Source of the DNA: Cycas panzhihuaensis
Taxonomy: Eukaryota; Cycadophyta
NCBI GenBank assembly: GCA_023213395.1
Contig: CM041465.1
Span: forward strand, 179,559,741-179,623,740
Direction: 5' to 3'
Length of the DNA: 64,000 nucleotides
This document shows, piece after piece, positions 58,634-64,000 of this stretch. The position numbers and the translations under genes are program-made. Each line of letters opens with the position of its first letter. Within the stretch, counting starts at the first letter, position 1. The notes beneath the pieces were generated by a model. That model was given only the letters and a program-made list of their open reading frames with translations. It was not told the origin of the DNA and searched no databases.

Positions 58634-59149
58634 AAAGTCCTAGTAATAATAAACAATAATGGAGCAAAAAAGAGGCTCGAAAGGCAAGTAATAAATGGTC
58701 GTGAAGGGTAGGAGGACCTAGCAATGAGGCTACCCAAGGACAAGAGCAGTCTATCTGACCACTGCCTGGGAGTGGGCAGAAAAGGGGCGCCCTGGGGTAC
58801 CAAAGGTTGCTTCAGAAAGTAAAACATGCCCCCGGACGAGGGGAGCATTCTCTCTGGAAGCCCTAGGGGCATAAAAATATTACAAAAACGGGTCCAGGAT
58901 GGCGAAACGAGCCAAATGAGTATAAACTCGGGCATGCACGAGGGTGGAATGCAAAACGAGACGAAAGGGCCCTATGAAAAAGTGCATCGGCAAGGTGCCA
59001 TAAATGTATTTACGAGAAAGAGCAAAACAGAGGCAATAAGAGCACGATAGGTGGCAGGGCTAGAAGGCAAAGGTGATCAAGGATACAGGATGGTCTAGAT
59101 GGCTATCACGAGAGCTAAAACAAAGACAGTGCCCGTTAGGGCCCCCGCC
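58634..59149. other. Spacer between divergent aRNH and antisense gene
   Basis: Homologous to 40169-40685 in E3. No conserved ORF. Presumed promoter-side sequence for the antisense gene. Confidence 0.5.
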
Positions 59150-59157
59150 TATATAAG
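59150..59157 (+). promoter_or_regulatory. TATA box of E4 antisense gene
   Basis: TATATAAG in CCGCCTATATAAGG, identical core to E3 (40686-40693), 167 bp upstream of the ATG in both copies. Confidence 0.75.
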
Positions 59158-59340
59158 GAAATTTGATGAAAAATGAATTCATTTTCACCGGCTCTCGAGA
59201 GAATCTAGCGCTATTTCCTTATGCAGCGAAGCGCCACCCAACTTCGGAGGCACGCAGAGAGATATCAAACCATTGGATCGGAGTACAGAGATAGCCATCG
59301 AGACCATTGAAGAGAGATGGCGACAGCCAGGCTAGATCCA

Positions 59341-59809
59341 GTGAGTGGATCTTACGAAACCCAACCCATCTCAAAGTTTTAATTTAGTTACTTTTTATTA
59401 AATTTTGTGTAGATTTTGGCCCCATACGGGCGATAAGTAGCCTCCTGAGTCCGAATGGACCCGTAAAGAGGCGGATCGGGGCATTAGGTAGCCCTGGTCC
59501 TGGTGGGCCTCGTCGGGTCTACCTAAGGAAAATTTTTGGGTTTTTGGCAGGGAAAACCCCCCTTTTTTGGGGGGTGTTGTTCGCACTGCGGCAAAGATCG
59601 TGGTGCCGCGATCTTTGCTGCGGGGCCCCAATCACCGCGGGACCTGAGCTAAACTTCACGGTACCATGGAATTTAGCACAGTGCAAAGGTAGACCTGTAA
59701 AAAAAAGAAGATAAGGGCCTGGGAGGCCCCAAATCATGATCAAAAGGAGCTAAGAGATAGTTAGAGGGGTAGAGAGCCGCTAGGAGCTTAGTTTTTATGG
59801 CATTTACAG
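59341..59809 (+). other. Intron 1 of E4 antisense gene
   Basis: GTGAGT...ACAG, 469 bp, phase 0, equivalent to E3 40877-41358. Contains the hairpin at 59648-59677. Confidence 0.65.
59648..59677. repeat. Hairpin in intron 1 of E4 antisense gene
   Basis: Arms GCTAAA (59648-59653) and TTTAGC (59672-59677) around a GGTACC palindrome. Shorter than in E3. Confidence 0.6.
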
Positions 59810-61001
59810 GCTATGATCGTAGTAGACAACCGCGAGAATATAGGGATGGCGATGCTTAGCTTCATCGAGATGATGTCCAGGGAGGACAAGGGGGTCCTAC
59901 AGAGGTGTGGCCTACTGAAGATCCTGAAGACACCTCAATATACGTCAGACCAGAGATTATTGATTAATATAGTATCACATTGGGACTAAAGGAGGCACAT
60001 TTTCCACCTACCTCAGGTGGGAGACATGATAGTGACGCTAAGGGACATCAGGCAGATACTAGGAGTGCTGTGGACTGTGAGGCCAAGAAGACCGGGAGCG
60101 CTGCCTAGCAACGAGGTAGCACATAGAGAGGCAGTAGCATTTTTCACATGAGCAGATAGATGGGAGAGGAGAGGGATCCCTCTCCAGGCTATGGTACTAT
60201 CTAGAGTTCCTCATGTGAGGAAACTCATCACATTATGCATTATGTTCCAGATTTCCCAGAAACAGAACTATAGGGACATCCCTGGGGGATGGATGGATGC
60301 AGTGCGTCGTTGTGAGGCTGGCAAGAGGATAGACTGGGCCAACCTACTAGCGGTGAACCTCGTCGCACAACTGGATGCTATCAGGACGACGGGTCGGGGA
60401 GGACTATCATATAGCACATTGCTACAGTGTTGGTTCTTCGATTATTTTGGAGTAGTGGCACCAACAGGGGGACCACACCCCATTGCAGAGTGGGCTCTGA
60501 TGGTCCACAGGTGGCAGACTAGACTAAGGGGGACAGAGGACCAGGCCCATGTCCGATGCTTAGTGGAGGCTACATCGTTGGACCTCCTCACTATGACAGA
60601 CCTCATAGCAGAACCATATAGAGTAGTGAGGTGGGACAGTGACGACGAGACAAGGGGAGCCGGGATGCTCCCAGGTGATGATGATGGTGGAGATGGGGCC
60701 GGCCTGTTATGACCTGCGGGAGTGGCAGGTCATCACGGATAGCGAGAGGAGGAGCAGGGCCATCTGGGACTGTCGACAGAGAGGTAGACCCATCAGGGGC
60801 TACAGAGGAGAGCAGGGGGCCAGTGACACGGGCCTGCATGCTACGGATCGTGAGGAGATCTGGAGAGGTGATAGCAGAGCCAATCCCCAGCGAGGAGAGA
60901 GGCCCTAGTAGAGGAGGTACCAGAGGAGGAGGTACCAGTAGCTGGTGGAGAGCCAGGGGCAGAGGCTATCGCATGAGCAGAGGAGCCGACAACTGCAGCA
61001 G

Positions 61002-61110
61002 GTGAGGCCTTACTTTTCTCGTTGTTTGATAGACAGATAGATAGTTTGATTTGGTTTCATTATGGTATGCAGTTGGATACATACTGACACATGACATGTT
61101 AGGTTTGCAG
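61002..61110 (+). other. Intron 2 of E4 antisense gene
   Basis: GCAG before GTGAGG at 61002 and TTTGCAG ending at 61110, 109 bp, T-rich in its first half. The E3 copy aligns without gaps at the acceptor but reads GCAT, with a GTGTAG a few bases later. Confidence 0.5.
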
Positions 61111-61717
61111 GTACCGCGGAGATCTGGTGGTTGGTGGAGGCCATGTTGAGGGAGATGTTCCCTCAAGTATATGTAGAGGGGCAATCGCCCATCTAGATCG
61201 AGGATACACCTAGATCAGCAGGTGCCTACATGGCAACATCCGCCCTGTTGGCGAGGGTGAGAGATATATGGGCTGTAGAGTCCCAAGAGCATATAGCATT
61301 TAGGGGACAGATGCAGTGAGAGCTTAACGAGGCTCGGGGTGTGCGAGATGCATTACAGAGATGTGTACAAGCATTGGAGGCTCAAGGAGGAGCCAGAGGG
61401 GATATGGGGAGCCATATCCGAGTGGTAGTACTAGAGGAGAGACTCTAGGGGATAGAGGAGAGGCTTCACCTCATAGAGACAGATCGAGATCGTATCCAAG
61501 TATGATACGATCGACTGGTCGAGGATATGGCATTGTTGAGGTCGGCACGGAGTAGGACTCAGACCCATACAGCAGTGACAACCCCGAGGAGGCCACGAGA
61601 TGAGGGGAGCGAAGTAGGGAGCTCATCGAGACTCAGGAGGAGTCTCAGAGGGATGTGATCCCCAGGAGAGGGATCACACAGACCAAGAGATGATACCTCG
61701 GGAGTAGGACAACAGTA

Positions 61718-62315
61718 GGATAGTACCCATGTATCTAATTTTGACAAGGGAAAGCACGGGCCTCTAGGGGGTCATATATATAGAGTCATATGATTGTACC
61801 CCCCCTGCAAGGACATCGGCTTCTCATATGTACGATGTGACATATGATTTTGATGTGTATATATATAGATGGGGTAATTGGCGCCCCACTTTGATATGTA
61901 TGATGTGTGATGGGTGATATGCATGTTTGGTATTTTGATGCACGTGTTTTCTTCCATGCATGGCTATATATCTAACAAGAGCACACATGACCACCATGAG
62001 TAGAGGTGATAGACACATGTGGGGTTAGAAATAGGGCAACACGCACATCCATGGAGGAGCATAACAGGATATGCAAAGGAAACACCGAGTGAGAGGGGGA
62101 GTAACAATACTCCAGAGCATCATCTTAATTGGGGGATGCCCAAATAGGAAGACAAGACTCCTAAAAGGATATGGGAACATGGGTTCTGTGGGAAGAACCA
62201 GAAAGAAATAGAAGACGCCATCCTAAGTTGCCATTCCGCTCGTGGCTAGGAGAAATGGGAACAACTTAAGATGGTAGTTTAGGCTCATTTCGGAGTGCGG
62301 GTGAGGTGACTGCAA
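61718..62315. other. Spacer between antisense gene end and integrase stop
   Basis: Homologous to 43248-43900 in E3 and 2863-3420 in E1. Contains one 85-bp unit (about 62205-62300). No gene. Confidence 0.55.
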
Positions 62316-63370
62316 GGTCACGAGTAAAACTTCTTAAGGAATTTCCTATTAACAGCTTTCTCAAACTCAAGGCCTTCCAAGGTGGCAATCCTATAAGCAC
62401 CGTTACCGAGGGTCTCGATAATGATGAAAGGGCTAACCCATCTAGGTTTGAATTTAGTCAAACGGTCATGAAGATATTCCAGTTTGAGGATATGGTTCCC
62501 AAGAAACAAAGGACGGGAATGAAGATGTTTATCGTAAGTCCTTTATGAGCGAGCTTTGGATGCCAGGTTAGCCTGATAAGTGGCTAAATGTCTCTCGTCC
62601 AAAGCTTCGAGGTCCAGGAGGCAAGCCTGGCAGATCAACTCCTCATCGATAAGACCTCGAAGAGAGACTCACAGGGAAGGGATCTCCACTTCTAATGGGA
62701 GTACCACCTTAGTACTGTAAACCAGGGAGAACAGGGTCATTCCCGTGGCAGAACGGATAGAGGTGCGGTAAGCCCACAAAGCAGAAGGTAGCTAGAGGTG
62801 TCAGTCCTTTTGGGACTGAGCCACAGTTTTCTTTAGGATATTAATGAGAGTCTTGTTAAATGACTCCACTTGACCATTTGCCTGAGGATAGTAAGGAGAA
62901 GACGTTTTGTGAGAAATCTTGAACTTCTTACAAAGCTCATCCATCTCCTTGTTACAAAAGGGGGTTCCATTATCAGTGATTAGGATGTCAGGAATCCTAA
63001 AATAGTAAATGATATGCTGGTAAACAAATGTAGTTATTATTTTACTAGGAGTAGTAATTAGGAGAATAGCCTCCACTCATTTGGTGAAGTATTCCATAGC
63101 AGTTAAGATAAACTTGTGCTGCGACAACGAAGGTAGAGAGATAGCCTCAATGAGGTCTAGCCCCCACTGAGCAAAAGGCCATGGAGAGATGATGGGGTGA
63201 AGGGCCTCGAAAGGCATATGGGAGATGTTGGCATGTTCTTGGCATCGCCGACATCTCAGGGCAAAAGCGTGGGCGTCCTTAAAAAGGGACGGCCAAAAGT
63301 AACCCATACGGAGGATCCTCTGGGCCATAGACTAGCCCCCAAAGTGGCCCCCACAAATACCATGGTGGCA
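62316..63370 (-). pseudogene. E4 integrase
   Basis: Zinc-finger region HHGICGGHF (about 63355) with CRRCQEH (about 63245), RILRMGYFWPS at 63320. Catalytic Asp in WGLDLIE (about 63155), Asp in LITDNGTPF (about 62975) and Glu in NGQVESFNKTL (about 62855) are all present. The C-terminal KPRWVSPFIIIETLGNGAYRIA is at 62400-62450. Open pieces are 63077-63328, 62801-63076 and 62318-62509, separated by stops and a weakly conserved stretch. Confidence 0.85.
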
Positions 63371-63541
63371 TTCGTGGAGTATTTGGTCAACTTTGTCGGT
63401 AGTAACGCAGCAGAGGAGGATCCCATTGAAGGACTTCTTGTACAATACTTCATCCATGAGGAAGTATTACCAAGCAGATGTCTGGATGTAAGATCTAACT
63501 TTACTACTAGCATCAGGGTGGTATCGCTGTTGCGTGAGATA

Positions 63542-64000
63542 CTACACTATGTCACCATACCACTCATTATCGATGAGTGGATGGGGAGAGACATCCTGAA
63601 TCGTCAAGATGGACTCATCAGGGAGGGAATGATCGATGGGAGTATTAAAAGAGTTAGGAATTGGGGCATCTGCGAGCTGTTCAGCCACTACCATTCCCTT
63701 CTTCGATTTTCGGTTAACGATATGAAGGTCAAACGCTTGAAGTAGGATGGCCCAACGGCCAGCCCTACCTGTCAAATCCAAACAAGGCAGTAAGTATCGC
63801 AAGGGATCAGACTGGACAATCACCTTGGTAGTGTTAGCAAGCAAGTAATGTCTAAACTTCTTGGTCACATAGACTAAGGAGAGACATTCCTTCTCGGTAA
63901 GAGAGTAGTTAAGTTCAGCAGCCACGAGAGTGTGACTGATGAAATAAATAGCCCTCTTGACTCCTGATTCATCCTCTTGAGCTAACATAGTGCCCAAAGA
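63542..64000 (-). pseudogene. E4 RT-linked RNase H and connection (cut by window)
   Basis: Open for 151 codons: GTMLAQEDESG, AIYFISHTLVAAELNYSLTEKE, KKFRHYLL, QSDPLRYLL, GRAGRWAILLQAFDLH, then a connection segment to integrase. It matches E3 45290-45640 but keeps Asp before PLRYLL. The RT should lie right of the window. Confidence 0.82.

Larger units (their letters stand above)
59180..61717 (+). pseudogene. E4 antisense gene: mobile-domain-like protein with coiled coil
   Basis: Model: ATG at 59317 and eight codons (MATARLDP); donor GTGAGT at 59341; acceptor ACAG ending at 59809; exon 2 from 59810 in phase and in one frame to 60712. Exon 2 has only two internal stops, near 59986 (TAA) and 60149 (TGA). 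Motifs: LQRCGL, HIFHLPQVGD, VTLRDIRQILGV, then VRKLITL and GLSYSTLLQCWFFDYFG, resembling plant mobile domain / putative plant transposon proteins. The TGA at 60710 is also present in E3 and may be either the true end or a shared lesion. The next segment (60709-61005) keeps SRGPVTRAC and RIVRRS in common with E3. Intron 2 is 61002-61110 (GTGAGG...GCAG). Exon 3 has the coiled coil (about 61320-61540) and Arg-rich tail, with several stops. Confidence 0.72.
55303..64000 (-). mobile_element. E4: Tat-lineage element with aRNH and antisense gene, cut by window
   Basis: Left LTR 55303-57782, 3' zone, aRNH, plus-strand cassette, integrase and RT-linked RNase H are in the same order as E3 and similar throughout. 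RT, gag and the 5' LTR should lie beyond 64000. Integrase catalytic residues are intact here, unlike E3. Confidence 0.9.

Noticed and set aside
1-64000. CRISPR arrays, bacterial operons, rRNA or tRNA genes
   Set aside because: Repeats found are LTRs, tandem duplications, hairpins and microsatellites. Spliced and retroelement gene structure indicates a plant nucleus, and tRNA-like strings are only primer-binding sites.

Overview
This is repeat-dense plant nuclear DNA, best read as heterochromatin of a flowering plant. I see no single-copy host gene, rRNA or tRNA gene. Every supported coding stretch belongs to an LTR retrotransposon or to a gene carried by one. The species cannot be named from the sequence. 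Two kinds of DNA alternate. The relatively GC-rich blocks (about 1-16.2 kb, 36.9-53.5 kb, 55.3-64 kb) are large elements of one Ty3/gypsy group. The AT-rich blocks (about 16.2-36.9 kb and 53.5-55.3 kb) hold older, more decayed Ty1/copia and Ty3/gypsy elements.

The large elements (E1-E4) all lie on the minus strand and belong to the Tat/Ogre-like lineage. They have 2.4-2.8 kb LTRs, a primer-binding site that is not the iMet type, a long gag-protease-RT-RNase H-integrase body, and a second archaeal-type RNase H (aRNH) downstream of integrase. E2 (9009-16167 in this window) is split inside its RT domain by E1 (1-9008), a deleted derivative lacking central gag, RT-RNaseH-integrase and nearly all of the 3' region. 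E3 (36886-53487, 16.6 kb) is complete end to end, with a 5-bp target duplication CTATA. E4 (55303 to the right edge) shows the left LTR, the 3' region, integrase and RNase H.

E3 and E4 carry between integrase and aRNH a cassette of about 2.6-3 kb on the opposite (plus) strand. It has its own TATA box, a short first exon with an ATG, an intron of about 0.5 kb, an exon resembling the plant mobile domain / putative plant transposon protein families, a second intron, and an exon encoding a coiled coil with an Arg-rich tail. ATG, donor, acceptor and reading phase agree in both copies. This captured antisense gene is the most interesting object in the window. A small inverted repeat whose stem sequence changes while pairing is kept occurs in the LTRs and again in the first intron of the antisense gene.

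The AT-rich part holds copia C1 (plus, about 18.16-22.76 kb, many stops), a decayed Ty3/gypsy G1 (plus, 24.76-34.3 kb), copia C2 (minus, 27150-32405, intact ends, TSD AAATC) nested in the RT of G1, a gypsy gag-protease fragment G3 (34.9-36.1 kb), the start of another gypsy element G4 (iMet-type PBS at 36491), and a gypsy gag relative of G1 (G2, 54.47-55.30 kb) into which E4 inserted. No element in the window has a fully open gag-pol.
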